Shown piece after piece: positions 1 through 11,645 of a stretch of 64,000 nucleotides of DNA. How positions within the stretch are numbered: the stretch's first letter is position 1; each line of letters starts with the position of its first letter. Origin of the DNA: Aurelia coerulea. Lineage: Eukaryota; Cnidaria; Scyphozoa; Semaeostomeae; Ulmaridae. The stretch lies in assembly GCA_039566865.1 (NCBI GenBank), contig CM076962.1:4210743-4274742 (forward strand), written 5' to 3'. The notes below the pieces were generated by a model, which was given only the letters and a program-made list of their open reading frames with translations, had not been told where the DNA came from and ran no database searches. Both the position numbers and the translations under genes were made by a program.

Positions 1-558
1 TTTGAGATTAAGATTGCACATTGAACTTATTAATATATTGTCAAAATTAAGTCAAACCCTCCGCCAGACAACGGATTTGTAATCTTTCAAATCGATGTTA
101 TAGCTTTTGCTGGGCGATTTTACAAACAGTGTATACATTTTTAACTCGAGCAGTATGAAATCTAAGCAAAGAGCAACTGTCGTCCTGGTGCAAACAAAGC
201 TTATTTCAAGTGCTGTTTAAGTGCAGTAGATAATTCTTGGGACAAAATGTGATGCACATAGCTTAAAACTGAGGTATGCTAAGCTCCAATTTCGATTTCT
301 TTTTGTGAACGGCAGTACCCAGTACATATCCTCTCCCCATGGATTGATTACCACAGCGGAGAATATACGAGCGATTTTAAGCAATTCGTTGCAAAATGTC
401 TTCAGGATTCTATCAACATTTACCGAAGATTTGCTCTAAAAAAGGAAAGCACCGTATCTTAAACAACTTTGTGACGTCCTCCCGACTGGAGGAACATTCG
501 AAACAACGATCCTGTGTTGTGGGTAGCTGGATAGATAATCAGTATTTGTAGCACTTAC

Positions 559-653
559 CTAATCGAAGTTTGGCATTGTCGAGTTCTGTGGTCCATTCTA
601 ATTTCTTTTGTGGGGGGTGCAAATTGAACAAACAAGTTGCAGTCTTTTTATCC
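559..653 (-). CDS. ARHGEF10-like RhoGEF, last PH-domain exon seen
   Basis: One base completes the split lysine, then 31 codons run from DKKTATCLFNLHPP to WTTELDNAKLRL, ending in phase 1 at a GTAAGT donor. The acceptor is cctgcag. This corresponds to the final strand and C-terminal helix of the PH domain ('W+--L--AK+-L'). The protein must continue in an exon below position 1, or in one I did not recognise within 1-558. The C-terminal propeller of the family is not in the window. Confidence 0.84.
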
Positions 654-770
654 CTGCAGGTAAATGAAAGAGATAACAGGGTGGATCAGAAAAATGTTTG
701 GAAGATTACGAGGATGCAATATGTAAATTGTTCATGAGAATCCATTTAATTGATTTTCGTTGTGTAAGTA

Positions 771-862
771 ATATGCAAAATTAAACTCAAAGATTTTATC
801 GTCGAAATCTTCGAAAATATGCAAAATTAAACTCAAAGATTTTATCGTCGAAATCTTCGAAA
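771..862. repeat. 46-bp tandem duplication
   Basis: Two head-to-tail, essentially identical copies (771-816 and 817-862) begin atatgcaaaattaaactc and end in gtcgaaatcttcga. The near identity points to a recent duplication in RhoGEF intron DNA. Confidence 0.9.
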
Positions 863-1459
863 TCAGTTATTTCGTTCCAAGTTTCAAACTACTTGAGAAA
901 AAAAACCTTTCTGAACCCCTTTCAAACAAGCATAAAAAACTCGAGGCTCGATGCCACGTTCCTTGAAATGACACGAAATTTTGAATTTCGAATATTACGA
1001 CTTGATAATCAGGTGTTTGTAGCATGATTTTCAAAATCTTGGATACAATATTTGATCCTATTGGTAAGTCTCGCATTTACAGAAAAAACTATGCTTTGAA
1101 TAAGCAATTTTGCATCAAATTACTTCAATGTACAGGGTGTGCAAAATGAATTGTGTCCTGTTTGCCTGAAGATTGCGACAAGACGGCAAAATATTCTCCC
1201 GAAACGCCTGCATGATGTTGCTCTTCGGATATTCAATTAAAGTTTGCTACCATCCCCATAAACATCCATTGAAAAATGATGGTGGTATGACCTTCAGGAG
1301 ACCAAATTTGCCTGATGACTGAAACCATCGGTCGGCAATTTTTTCTTACTATTCTGCAGCAATAAATTTCACACTGTATATGGTGTGAATAAAATCACGT
1401 TTTTTATACTAGCACTAGCGATGATATGAAAAACGTGACTTGGCAATCTGGTCACGCGA
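863..1459. other. Intron sequence, nothing recognised
   Basis: This is AT-rich RhoGEF intron without a coding, structural or repeat signal I can support. Short open frames here have no domain or splice context. Confidence 0.5.
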
Positions 1460-2137
1460 CTTTTTTTTTTTTTTTATATCAATCTCTAAGAAAAAAAACT
1501 ACGATACAAGAATCTGAGCCAATCATAGCGGGAAAAGACACATGGTCATCTAGTCCCCACTATGAATGACTCTTACAATAAATATAAACAATAATCTAAT
1601 TTAACTAACGAAAGAACCCAATACCACACCACACTACTCCACACCAAAAGACACTAAACTATACAACGAGAAGACACTCTAGGAACAACGAGAAACCATG
1701 TAGAGCAGAGCGGCTCCTAGACTGAGGACATTCGTCTAAGTTTTGCTACATTTAATTAAATTGATATTTATTGTCCTGTTATAGTCATTCAAATTATAGT
1801 CATTCCAAAAAAGAAGGCAGCCCCACTCTACATAGCCCCAAGTTGCACTTCACACTACAATACAGCACAACAATCTCTCACATTACACTACAGACGAAAA
1901 GGGATTGCTGCTAATGTTGGTATTTAGTCCAACCGCATAGACCTCTCAATGAATGACAGGGTTGCTTCTAGGATTATTCTATTGTCGATTATAGTGAACT
2001 GAGGGCTGCCGTAGAGAAGCAACTCACACAATGCTTTTGAGTCCATATTTGTAAGATCGAGACCGGGGACTTCAGAAAGCTGACCAAGGAGATCACGACG
2101 CATTACACGAAACCGATGGCAGTGCAGGAGGAAATGT
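1460..2137 (-). mobile_element. LINE 3' end with poly(A) tail, 5'-truncated
   Basis: On the minus strand a frame closing near 1926 reads HFLLHCHRF...RRDLLGQLSEVPGL, the C-terminal segment that follows the reverse transcriptase in several non-LTR retrotransposons (H-FLL-C----RR-L). A 3' UTR of about 450 bp follows and ends in a run of about 17 A (T on the plus strand at 1461-1477). It is truncated at its 5' end where another LINE tail begins. Confidence 0.7.
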
Positions 2138-2644
2138 GACTTTCATTTTCATTATCTTTCATTTTTCATTATTTTTACACGGTGGCCCCGTCAATCGAGA
2201 GGATTGCTTTGCAGGGGGCCGTGCCAAACTTTACAATGTTACCAAAAATTACTATCAAATTACCTATATTTACAATCTAAATAAAAAAAAAATTAATGAA
2301 AAACAAAGGAGTTAGCCTGAGAGAGGCAAATTACTCTTCAGCATACTTTTAAAAATGCTAAGAGAGGGTGCTTGTTTGACATCCAAAGGCAATTCATTCC
2401 AAGTCTTTGCACCCCGGAAAGATATCGCTTTCTGCCCATTGCAAGTTTTCATCCTTGGAACAAGGACATCGGCAATGGCATTCCGCAAATTCATACTGAT
2501 ATCACGCGCAGAGTTTTCTTGAAAAGGTTTGAAAGATAGCCGGGATATGAAAGATACTTTGTCGTATCGCTTGTAATCTGACAGCGACACAGCCAATCTT
2601 GACAGACAAAACTTTCGTATATTTTCGAATTTAAGTTCACACAT
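2138..2644 (-). mobile_element. Second LINE 3' end, different family
   Basis: A minus-strand frame at 2312-2644 ends with the pattern KAISFRGAKTWNELPLDVK then FKSMLKSNL, the usual end of CR1/L2-like reverse transcriptase proteins. The UTR that follows ends in an AATGAAA-rich simple tail near 2140-2175. It abuts the preceding LINE fragment head to tail. Confidence 0.75.
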
Positions 2645-2895
2645 TAGCTACACAGGCAATATCAGTTTATAAATGGGAGTGATGCGCCTGAAATTATGAC
2701 GTCATAAATTGGCTAAATGGAAAGCGACAAATCTCTATTGTAGACCTTTAAATACTACGATTTTCTTGGACAAATCTTCTATTTCATTATGTTAACTTAG
2801 AAGCTACCGCGGGTTTCATTGTTTTTTAGCTTTAGATGAATTCTTGTGATTGAAAGAAATGTGCCTTAATTTGGAAAATAATCAAAATATCAAGT

Positions 2896-4119
2896 ATCCG
2901 CGCAGTACCATCCATTTTTGGCAGGCCACTACAAATCATAAAACTAGACGGATTTCAAAGATTTATGACTTAATCTTTAGCAAAAGGCCTGAATAAGATT
3001 CTAGGATTTTTTCTAATTTTTTTTTCTTTTCTATCTCTAGAGCTATTACTGTTAATAGTTTTGTTTTCGATAACAATGACAACGACCAAAAAACGTCGAT
3101 CAAATTTTCTAAAGAAGCGTCATGAATGGACAACGAGAAAACGTTTCCTGATGATTTGGAATTTTGAAATCGATTGGTGTAATCTGCTGCAGGAGCGTTA
3201 GCTCAACGGTTAAATGACTGGCCAGTTGCGAAATTATGTACCGGGTGTCCCATAAAAAAGTACTCCTGTTTGCAAAAATTGTTTATCAAAACTTTGATAA
3301 AATTTTCTTTTTGAGCTGTTTTGTCAAAGACCCAAACATTTTCATAGATGTTAAAATGCTTGCTTTTGATACAGCAATGTAGACAAATTACACGTTGAAA
3401 AACCTTATTTTGAGCTATCGTATTGAAGCAAGATACTCAGTGTGGCCTAAGAGTCAAACTTTTCAGATTGTTTGTCATCATTGATTGAGGTCTGCAATGA
3501 TAGTGCACATTTATTTCTGTCATTTATGACCAAACACAATAGCTTTACATGCACAAATACATTGATATGGCAATCATCAGTGCTTTCTTGCAGTATGATT
3601 CACAACCAGGTAGCCCTAAAAAGAGCTAAATTTCCTAATTTTACAGTCAATTACAAAATCAGCTATATATTGGAAAATAATTTGGTCCATGAGATACTTG
3701 ACAAAAAAAGAAAATTTAAGATCGGCTGTGAAATTAAATTTTGGTGATTTTTCAAATGGGAGTACTTTTTTGGGACACCCGGTAGCATAGCAATAAAGTG
3801 GCTTTCCAAACTGTTCGAAGTATCATAAATTCAACAAAACTCCATGCTTGCTGGCCTCATGACGTTTCCCTGTTTGTCTTTCTAACGAAATTACAATGAA
3901 ATTACAAAAGTAAAGGCATTTCTTTGGATCGCTGAAAGTAATTTCACCTTTTTTCAAAGATAGAACCAATGAACGTGCAGCAGATTATAATTAATCGATT
4001 TCGTCTTACGTTTTTTGAGCGTTTTCAGTGTTTTCGCGGACGAAAATTTTAAGAAATTCACTTGTTGCTCTAAAAATAGAAAACAAACAGAAAGTGGATA
4101 GTGTTTTTGGCATAACCGG
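2896..4119. mobile_element. Family-D element (degenerate) split by a family-C insertion
   Basis: The left part matches the copies at 28440 and 47167 from the TTTTTGGCAGGCCAC motif onward, and the right part resumes with the GCTTGCTGGCC and GTTTTCAGTGTTTTCG motifs. The termini are eroded (tccgcgcag; ttggcataaccgg). A family-C element sits in the middle at a TA. Part of the right arm is deleted. Confidence 0.7.
3241..3782. mobile_element. Family-C inverted-repeat element, TA target duplication
   Basis: This 542-bp element begins CCGGGTGTCCC and ends GGGACACCCGG, flanked by TA at 3239-3240 and 3783-3784. A second copy lies at 63293-63836 in the opposite orientation. Both carry a matching short open frame, with the shared peptide QVALKRAKF, but it has no known domain. 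TA duplication and inverted ends fit a Tc1/mariner-type non-autonomous element. Confidence 0.88.
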
Positions 4120-4259
4120 TAGAATTACTGCAAAAAATAAATCAATCAATCAATTCAATCCCATAAAAATTGGTAAACCATTTACCCTATCTTTGTCAAA
4201 GATTTGAGACGAATGCTTAACCATCCAATATTGTGATATTTTTCATATTTCATACAAAT

Positions 4260-4800
4260 TTAAGCAATGGACAACATGCAATAGGATGCATGGAAAATTG
4301 TTTTGGTGAATGAATTTCAAAATATGATGTAATTTCTATGTACCTGGAGTCTTTCTGCCTTTTTGAATAGCTTGGCCGACCAGCCAAGTTAGGCCAGGTG
4401 GCCGCCTTCCAGCAAGCATGTAGTTTTGAAGTTTCTTGACATCGGGCAAATATCATCGAAAACTTGAAATAGGATTACATTGACAACGGTCAATTTCATC
4501 CAACTCTGAAACCGATTTTCTCCGGACTCGCACATCTGATTCAGATAATAATTTTTCTTTTAATGGCCATTGTGGCCAGGGTACACTAATTTCGAAAAAG
4601 GAATTGAACATTTTCTAGCAAAAACTTCGTTTTTGACATTTCTTCCACGATTTCTTTTGTCCTGGATCACTGTGCTACTTGGCTCGTCGGCCAAGCTATT
4701 CAAAAAGACAGAGAGACATTAGGTGCATTGAAACTACATCAGACTTTAACATAATCATTCACTAAAACAAATATCCATGCATCATATTGTGCGAACATGG
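4260..4800. mobile_element. Foldback element containing GGCCGAC/GTCGGCC arms
   Basis: The stretch TTTTTGAATAGCTTGGCC near 4360 recurs inverted near 4692 as GGCCAAGCTATTCAAAAA, and outer segments around 4290 and 4770 are also inverted relatives. The exact ends are not clear. Confidence 0.6.
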
Positions 4801-4818
4801 ATCATCGCGAGATTCACG

Positions 4819-5326
4819 CAGCATAGGGCTCAAATCTTTCAAATCTTTAAAAGTGGGTGTAAAATTCTATTCCGTTTTTCTTTGAATTGAATGGCTTGAA
4901 AGGAACTTATTAATACTTTGCTGTAAATCTGCCGTGGAAATTTTTCGACATCTTTATTTTGTTAAATGGCGGCTATTTAATGATTTTTGAAAAATTGATG
5001 GACGAATTTAAAACATTTAAATAATCATAAATCCTGAACCACAGGAGGAAAAATCATATAACTTTCAAGAAAATCATAGTTTATGAAGGCCTACAATATG
5101 GTGAAAAGCAGAAATCAGTATCTTTTCTGGTTTAGGCTTTATAAATTTGATGACGTCATAGCCTTAAAGTTAATAAATGCCGCCAATTTGAAACTGATCC
5201 AGATATCAATAAATTTCCAAGGCAGATTTACAGCAAAAAACGCTAAGTTCCTTCCAAGCCATTTAATTCAAAGGAAACTGTAATACAATTTTACACCGAC
5301 CTTTTTAAAGATATGAGCCCTATGTT
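4819..5326. mobile_element. Family-A foldback element, 8-bp target duplication
   Basis: This 508-bp element runs from CAGCATAGGGCTCAAATC to GATATGAGCCCTATGTT. The flanks are GATTCACG and GATTCACT, matching at 7 of 8. Its two halves are loosely inverted versions of one another. It provides the intact site for the insertion in the copy at 28161. Confidence 0.88.
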
Positions 5327-5384
5327 GATTCACTCAAGAATCTGGACCTAGATTAGGGAACCCGGTGAGCGTAAATTAACTTAC

Positions 5385-5494
5385 TTGGCTGGTATTGACA
5401 ATTCAAGCCAATGCATGTTAGCCATTTCCAGTTCTTCATCGAATGTTTCTTTGACATCTCGATACCATTCATTCACTTTTGATTCATCAATCAC
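5385..5494 (-). CDS. ARHGEF10-like RhoGEF, second half of the PH insertion
   Basis: This 36-codon exon (phase 0 start, phase 2 end) begins VIDESKVNEWYRDVKETFDE and ends MHWLELSIPA. The acceptor is aattttcttttcag and the donor GTAAGT. It aligns with the 'SVAHDW---LQ--I--KE-EI--A---R-QL-LPGK' segment of ARHGEF10/10L. The split lysine codon is completed by the next exon, which continues with DKK as the family continues with DKSG. A tRNA-derived SINE (5559-5746) starts 65 bp upstream of the acceptor and a family-A element ends 58 bp beyond the donor. Confidence 0.85.
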
Positions 5495-5558
5495 CTGAAA
5501 AGAAAATTGGAGTGATTAAAGTCATTGCCAGGTGAGTCAAACCAAAGGTTTGTCTTTT

Positions 5559-5746
5559 GTGAAGGTGAAGGTGAAGTTGCGTTTTTAGCGCCAAGCGCTG
5601 GGATCGCAGAAGTACAGGAGACCTAATCGAGTCCGCGACCCCTTGTCATGACGCTCCAGTGGTGGGGCTCTACCGGGTATCGAACCCACTCCGCCTGACT
5701 GTTCTGGCTGCAATATCAGAGGATTGCACCACTGCGCCATAACACC
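5559..5746 (-). mobile_element. tRNA-derived SINE
   Basis: On the minus strand it begins GGTGTTATGGCGCAGTGG, containing a polymerase III A box (TGGCGCAGTGG), then a B box (GGTTCGATACC) about 45 bases on. A non-tRNA body follows and it ends in GTGAAG-type tandem repeats (CTTCACCTTCACC on the minus strand). A second copy lies at 17669-17853. Confidence 0.88.
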
Positions 5747-5749
5747 TTT

Positions 5750-7300
5750 GTATCCTATTGGTAGACTGATTACGATGAATGAGTCCCAGTAATCACTCAT
5801 CTAAATGAGACTCGCACCAAGCCGACAACCGCTCATACTGGGACTCATAACCATTGCTCAGTGCTCATAATATTACGTCATTTTGATCTTGGTATCTTTT
5901 TAACTGACGTTTTACTTTCAAAGATTTTTCAACTTTGAAAACAGTTGAATATGAAGTCAAAGTTTGTACGTAGGTACCCTTTTGTTTCTTTAGCCAAGTA
6001 CAAACCGACTTTTTGTGATCGGTGTTTTTCTGCCTAGGCCCATATCAAAGCGAGGCAGAAGTAGTGATACTCAAAATTAAAGCTGTTTTGTCATGAGTCG
6101 TAGTTGGAGCGTCCGGCAGCCCATCAATAGCGAGAACTACAGCCATATAATTAGTCTACTCTGTTGCTGTAAGACCCTAAATTTGATAACTGATACAAGT
6201 GAGTAGATTATATTTTCAAACGTTCTAAGTTTTGAATCACTGCCGCAAAAAATCGTCATGTTAGAAAATTCGTGGCAGCAAAAGCTTTTCTCTAATATTC
6301 TTCAGCTAACAGATGGTAGTTCATATCGTCCCAACCGACGTTGCAGCCTATAATGAAGGGTCAACTGATATTGTAAACTTTATAAACAGGTATGCCCGCT
6401 ACAAAACAGCTGGGAAAAAGCCTGAATACGTGATGCTTGCTTCATTTTGCTTGAGTTCATCTTCGTCTTGAATAAACTTTTGAATATTCTACGCCTGGCA
6501 ATAAAAACTTTTGCAGCCGAACGTTTAAAGGGCATATGTCATGAAGCTGATTGGTTCATGCAATACAATTCTCTCTATTGTTTATTACAAAGCACAGGAT
6601 CGAGGCTGAATTTTCATTGCAATAAAAATTCATGAAATAGAAATAAAAAGTCACGAAACAATAGAATTCCACTCCAAACTTTTTGTTGTATTAACCAATT
6701 GCTGATGCGACATATGTGCTTTAACTCGAATCGCTAAGCTCGAATAATTTTATGACGTTATTTTCTTTCCAGAAATACTCCCAAACAGTCCTTGATTTCC
6801 ACCTCTTGTGAAAAAATGTGTTTTCGGCTGTGTTCAGTTTTTGAGAAAGCTGAGTTTTTGCATTGGTCAACATTTTCTTTTCATTGTTTTTAAATCTTCG
6901 GTGAACTAGCGGACATGTGTTTTTGTCAAAAAAGGACAACAACATCAGAAATATAAAAAACGCCGTAGTTAATACTGATACTGATATGGAAAATGCTCTA
7001 CCTGGGATTGTGGTAGACCTGCCCAACAATTGTTGGCTTTAATTAGCTCTCTGCTAGTCGCCAACTTCAAATAAATTATATTATCATTATGGTTCATACT
7101 ATCACGCTCAGTATTACACTGGTAGTTTTGTCCTTTAGATCTGGTCACTAGTAACATCATGTCTAACGGTTCTCCTCATTAGTTGTTATCTTCCCTAAAA
7201 GTCCAAGGGAAAGTCCAGGGAAGTCTACAATTTCAATGTTCTTGGCAATATTCTTGCAGTTTCAAGGAGCGTATTTTTTTTGCAATGCCTTTGTTTTGAT
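5750..7300. other. RhoGEF intron, mostly unrecognised
   Basis: Near 6085-6150 a stretch around CATGAGTCGTAGTTGGAGCG is inverted relative to 45905-45950, marking a dispersed repeat. Nothing else here could be assigned. Confidence 0.45.
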
Positions 7301-7303
7301 GTT

Positions 7304-8533
7304 AGGGACCGGTCATTATTTCTTACCGGGGCGGGGGTGGAAGACATCTGGGAGGGGGTGCCAAAATTCTACCTACTTAAAGAGAGGGGGGACGAAAAAT
7401 AACGCACATTTTAGGGAGGGGGTATGAAAGTAGTTCAAGATACTGTAAGTCCTGGAGAGTTCTAAAAGGCCAGTTCTTCAGAAAGTAAGTTCATTTCTAT
7501 CTAAAACTAGTTCATCCTTGATTCTTAACCCTATCAAGCCTAGGGGGGGGGGCTCAATCAGCCCCCCCTAGCGGCTTTTCTTCTGTGTATTTTTTCCAAG
7601 TGCACTTACAACGCTGAAACTTTCTGACTTTTAGTTTTTATCCTTCTTATAATCAAAAATTGACTTTTTAGAAAAATTAGATTCATTCCAGGGGGTAAAC
7701 GCGATCAATTTTTGAGAGATGCCTTTGCAAAATTTCAATAAATGCTAATAAAATCTACAGCAAATGCAGTAAAACAATGAAATTAAAGGAATATATGCTA
7801 CTTTTCATCCTCTATCCAACTGCATAATTTTTTTTTTAATTTAAACGTATGATTATGCGTATTTTGGCTGTACGCATGCGCACATTCTTCGAATTCCTGT
7901 ATGATGACGTCATCACTTTAAAAAAATTTCCTTTGCAAAACAAAAGCTATTCAACCATAGAATACACTAAAATTGGACCCATGTCCTTATTGCCTTTCGT
8001 TTTCTCACAATCAACGATTTAAAATGTTTAGTACTGAACCCTATTGACTTTGAAAATTCTATTTTGTGACGTCATGAGCACGTCACGTGACATAACTAAA
8101 AATAGATTTCATTTTTGGGTGCAGCTCATGATGTTCTATGCACATGCCAAGTTTCAAGGCTCTATATCGTTCAGAACGGAAATAAAACAGGGGGGGCTGA
8201 ATGAGCCCCCCCTAGTCTTCCTAGAGCATCAAATACCCTAGGCCTGATAGGGTTAAATGCAACTGATTGCTCTTTCGCATCATATTTGAAATGATATCGT
8301 TCTCGCACATACCAGCAGCTATGATGATGCAATTCTGCATGCAATTGATATCAAGACAGTATAGTACTAATACAATACATACATTTACTTGGAGGGGGAT
8401 GGAAAATATTTTCTGCAATGTTGGAGGGGGCACCAAAATCTGCAGGACAATCGGAGAGGGGTTACGATAATTCCACCAAATGTTTGTAAATGTCTTTCAC
8501 CCCCTCCCCAGCAAGAATTAATGACCTATCCCT
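7304..8533. mobile_element. Family-H inverted-repeat element split by a family-I insertion
   Basis: It begins AGGGACCGGTCATTATT and ends TTAATGACCTATCCCT, with G-rich arms of repeated GGAGGGGG. A family-I element lies in the middle. A related copy with the same termini is at 18345-18824. Confidence 0.75.
7529..8252. mobile_element. Family-I element with TTAA target duplication
   Basis: This 724-bp element begins CCCTATCAAGCCTAGGGG and ends CCCTAGGCCTGATAGGG, with TTAA on both sides (7525-7528 and 8253-8256). Internal GGGGCT...AGCCCC stems stand near each end. TTAA is the piggyBac-type target, but no transposase is present. Confidence 0.85.
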
Positions 8534-8584
8534 TAACATCAATTTCCTTTGTCCATGTTTCTAATTTTTTTGAAATCATGCCTG

Positions 8585-8680
8585 TTAGCATTATTATTAT
8601 TCTAATATCATTATTATTACTATTCTTATCATTATTACTAATGTTATTATCATTATTATTGTTATTATTATTACTAACAA
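8585..8680. repeat. Imperfect ATT microsatellite
   Basis: This is an interrupted ATT/TTA trinucleotide array in intron sequence. The long leucine/isoleucine frame read across it is an artefact. Confidence 0.9.
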
Positions 8681-9264
8681 GACGACTTGTGCAAGTCCAG
8701 GATTATGGCAAAGTACCTAAAGTTCTCTTCAAGTAATACACTGGAAAGAATAGGGCAATAACATTTGCATCACAAATTTTAAAGTTCTGCAAAGATTCTC
8801 GGTGCCTAAATTATGAGTGGCACTCATCTGATCACTTATCACTTACAGCCAGGTTAAAATCAAGCACACACACAAAAATAGTGCCTTCATCGGGAATGAA
8901 GTACTTACTATTCACTTAGAGTCCTATAGCTCGTGCATAACCAGAAAGTATAATACATGAATGTAGGTTACACCTTATTATCTACTGTCTAAAATTAGCT
9001 TTGCAGAACGGATGCAACGACAAAGCTCATGGAGTATTATAGGCCACAATCGGAAGTAACGGGAGATGGGTGGATATGTTGCCGATAACATCCACGTGGA
9101 TGGACAAATGGCCCTTAGAATGCAAAATATAACTTAATTACAAAACTGGTTAAATGCTATCTAAAGATATCAACACCAACAGTCTGCCATGCATTATATT
9201 TGTTGCAATAGAGGCTGTGATAAAAAAATAGAGGCCGTTATGATGTATTGCATCTTGCACATAG

Positions 9265-9790
9265 GAGCAGTGGCGTAACTGAGCAGCTCGGGGCACTTAG
9301 GAAATTAGCTACCGAGGGGCTCCTTCAAGCTGCAAATTGATCAACAAAAATTGCCAAAATTTTCAAACAACGCTCCACAGATTGTCGAAAAACGCACCCC
9401 TCGTGAAACATTCACCATTGAATGGAGAAAACATTGTGATCGATGAAAGACTTCCCCAGGAATTTTGTGAAAATTGAGCTCACATGAACATCGCCAGAAA
9501 TGATTTTTATGTCAAGTAATCTAATAAATATCATCAGAGATGCTCCTGTACAATGCATTTTTTGACAAGGTTGTTGCAATTTACAGAATTTTCATATAAT
9601 GAGTTTGGGTTCAATTCACTGTGGGATTCAGTTCATTATCAGACTTGGGGCCCCTTTTGAGTGGTCCGAGAACTATTTAATGCAAATCAGTATCAGTAGT
9701 TTGCTGAAAATCGTAAGGGGCCCTTACAGCTCGGGGGCCCTTAGGAGTTGCTCAAACTCCAAACACTGTGCGTTACACCACTTCATAGGA
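9265..9790. mobile_element. Foldback element with GTGGCGTAAC ends
   Basis: AGCAGTGGCGTAACTGAGCA on the left is inverted as TGCTCAAAC...GTGCGTTACACCACT on the right, and GGGGCCC-rich segments lie inside. It is a single degenerate copy. Confidence 0.55.
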
Positions 9791-10027
9791 GCTCAGATCG
9801 TTATCATTATATAGGGTCACAAAACTTATTGACACCTAAACGCCATTTGTATAGCCTACGGTACCCTTTTGAAGATGCTCGCGGCAGACCCCTACCAAAA
9901 ATTTGGCCGACAAGTTAAATCAATTTTAGGAATTTTCTGCGCTGAAATCGGCTGCTTTCTTGCGAAATGTGAGGGATTTCTTGAGAAGTCTTCCTCACTA
10001 GAAGAAATCCATTCTCCAAAGAAGATA

Positions 10028-10400
10028 AGCATAGGTTCCAAGTCTTTTTCTCGGCGTAAAAAGGTGGGTGTAAATTTAAATGACCTAATTCTTCTGTTTG
10101 AATGACTTGAAAGAAACTTTAGATACTTATCTATAATTCTACCGTTGGACTTTCCAGAAATTTTGAATATTTTTCAAAATCACAGCGTATCTTACATTTC
10201 AACTCATTTGAGGATGTGACGTCATCAAATTTCTAAATCATAAACCAGATGAGTGACGGACTTGTGCTTGATACCATATTGTAGGGATTCATAAACTATG
10301 GTGTTCTCCGAAATTATTTCATGTTACGTCAAACAGTTTAGAAATTTTGCAAGTGGACGCAAATTTGAGCTTTTAAGATTGGTATTTCTGCTCTCAAAGC
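10028..10400. mobile_element. Family-B fragment
   Basis: It starts CATAGGTTCCAAGTC and shares the GGTGGGTGTAAA, TCTACCGTTGGACTTTCCAG and GACGTCATCAAATTTCTAA motifs with the complete copies at 31084 and 60864. The right arm is missing. Confidence 0.7.
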
Positions 10401-10599
10401 ACCAATACCAACAAACGAGGTATCTATGTTCAAGTTAACTATCGAGGAGCATTTTGAGAGTGATTAGCCTTTGATTAAAGCTAAATTCAAATCGCTGGAA
10501 TCAACCAAATCAGTATACTTTTTTTAAGACACCCGGTACATTCTTTAAAGGGTTGATAGTGTTGTTTGTCCAGAAGATACGACAGTCAACCCTTTGACA

Positions 10600-10880
10600 A
10601 ATGTAGAGAAGATTTGAATACGACGCTAGTAGCCTTTCTCTAGCATTGCTTGATTCTGGCATTGCTGGAGAACAATAGAATTGCTATTTTTTGGAGCAAT
10701 TACTTATTTTGCCTTTCCTCTGCCATCAGCAATCACTTATCAGGTTGACTCAAAGGAGGTCTCAAACGATAAACTGAGGACTAATCTATGCAAACTCGTA
10801 ACTAACGGGATAATTTAAGCTACAGCTGCTTCACCGCAGCCACACAAACGGGGCGCAATTTTTTGGGACACGCTGAATAA
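10600..10880. mobile_element. Family-K fragment (right part)
   Basis: It contains CATTGCTGGAGAACAATAG, ACTTATTTTGCCTTTCCTCT and AACGGGGCGCAATTTTTTGG in the same order as 14100-14360 and 31000-31975. It preserves the uninterrupted site into which family B inserted at 31084. Confidence 0.7.
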
Positions 10881-11479
10881 TATTCTAAAAGTCCACCTGA
10901 CCTGATCAAATAACACTCAGTTATCACCGAATATTATCTTGGGTACCAGACACACCCAAAGGACAAGAACTGTTTACAAAAGGGGGCTACACCCTCAACA
11001 TGTCAAACATTACGTAATGCTCCTAAGTTAGACATACATCAAATGCTCTTTGTGACCCATTGATAGAAATTCGCCAAGGGAACAAATAGCGTAGTTTATC
11101 TCTCACTGAAATCTTCACAGAGGGTCATGGCCTCCTCACCGCAAGTAAACTAGGATATCATCATTGACAAATAGTAGCGTTCTGGTGGCTTTCATATAGT
11201 GAGATAAGAAGTAATATTTATAGGATCTTTCTCAGTTCAGCACGTGCCACTAAGTACCGACTTCCGAATTATTATCTGGGCTTGGTGCCTTGGCTATCAG
11301 AAGGGATTCAAAGGGTTTCATTTGACAAAAAGAAACATTTGATCTTTGATAAAGCAACAACATTGGCCTTTCAATGGAAGATATTCATTCTTATTTACTT
11401 CCTGTTATCACACCGTTCTCCAAACCCGGTCTAGAACTCCCTTGATACTTTCCAATTACCGGGCCCCCTGGCGCAACCC

Positions 11480-11645
11480 CCTAATACCAGGGCCGTAGGA
11501 AGAAGCTTCGGATTGGGGGGGGAATTGTTCTTAAAACAATAGAGAACAATACATCTAATAAATTCGTGTGACGTAGCACCATTGTTTTCAAAATTATTGG
11601 GGGGGCTTGAGCCCCACCTGCCCCCCCGCTTCCTACGGGCCTGCC
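11480..11645. mobile_element. Family-G foldback element
   Basis: It begins AGGGCCGTAGGAAG and ends CTTCCTACGGGCCT, with poly-G and poly-C tracts inside the arms. Related copies are at 12420-12775 and 17317-17488. Confidence 0.75.

Noticed and set aside
3472..3747. 91-codon frame with a relative at 63327-63512
   Set aside because: The similarity comes from both lying in family-C elements; no domain and no conserved start.
8389..8736. 115-codon leucine/isoleucine-rich frame resembling membrane segments
   Set aside because: It reads through an ATT microsatellite and a G-rich transposon arm.
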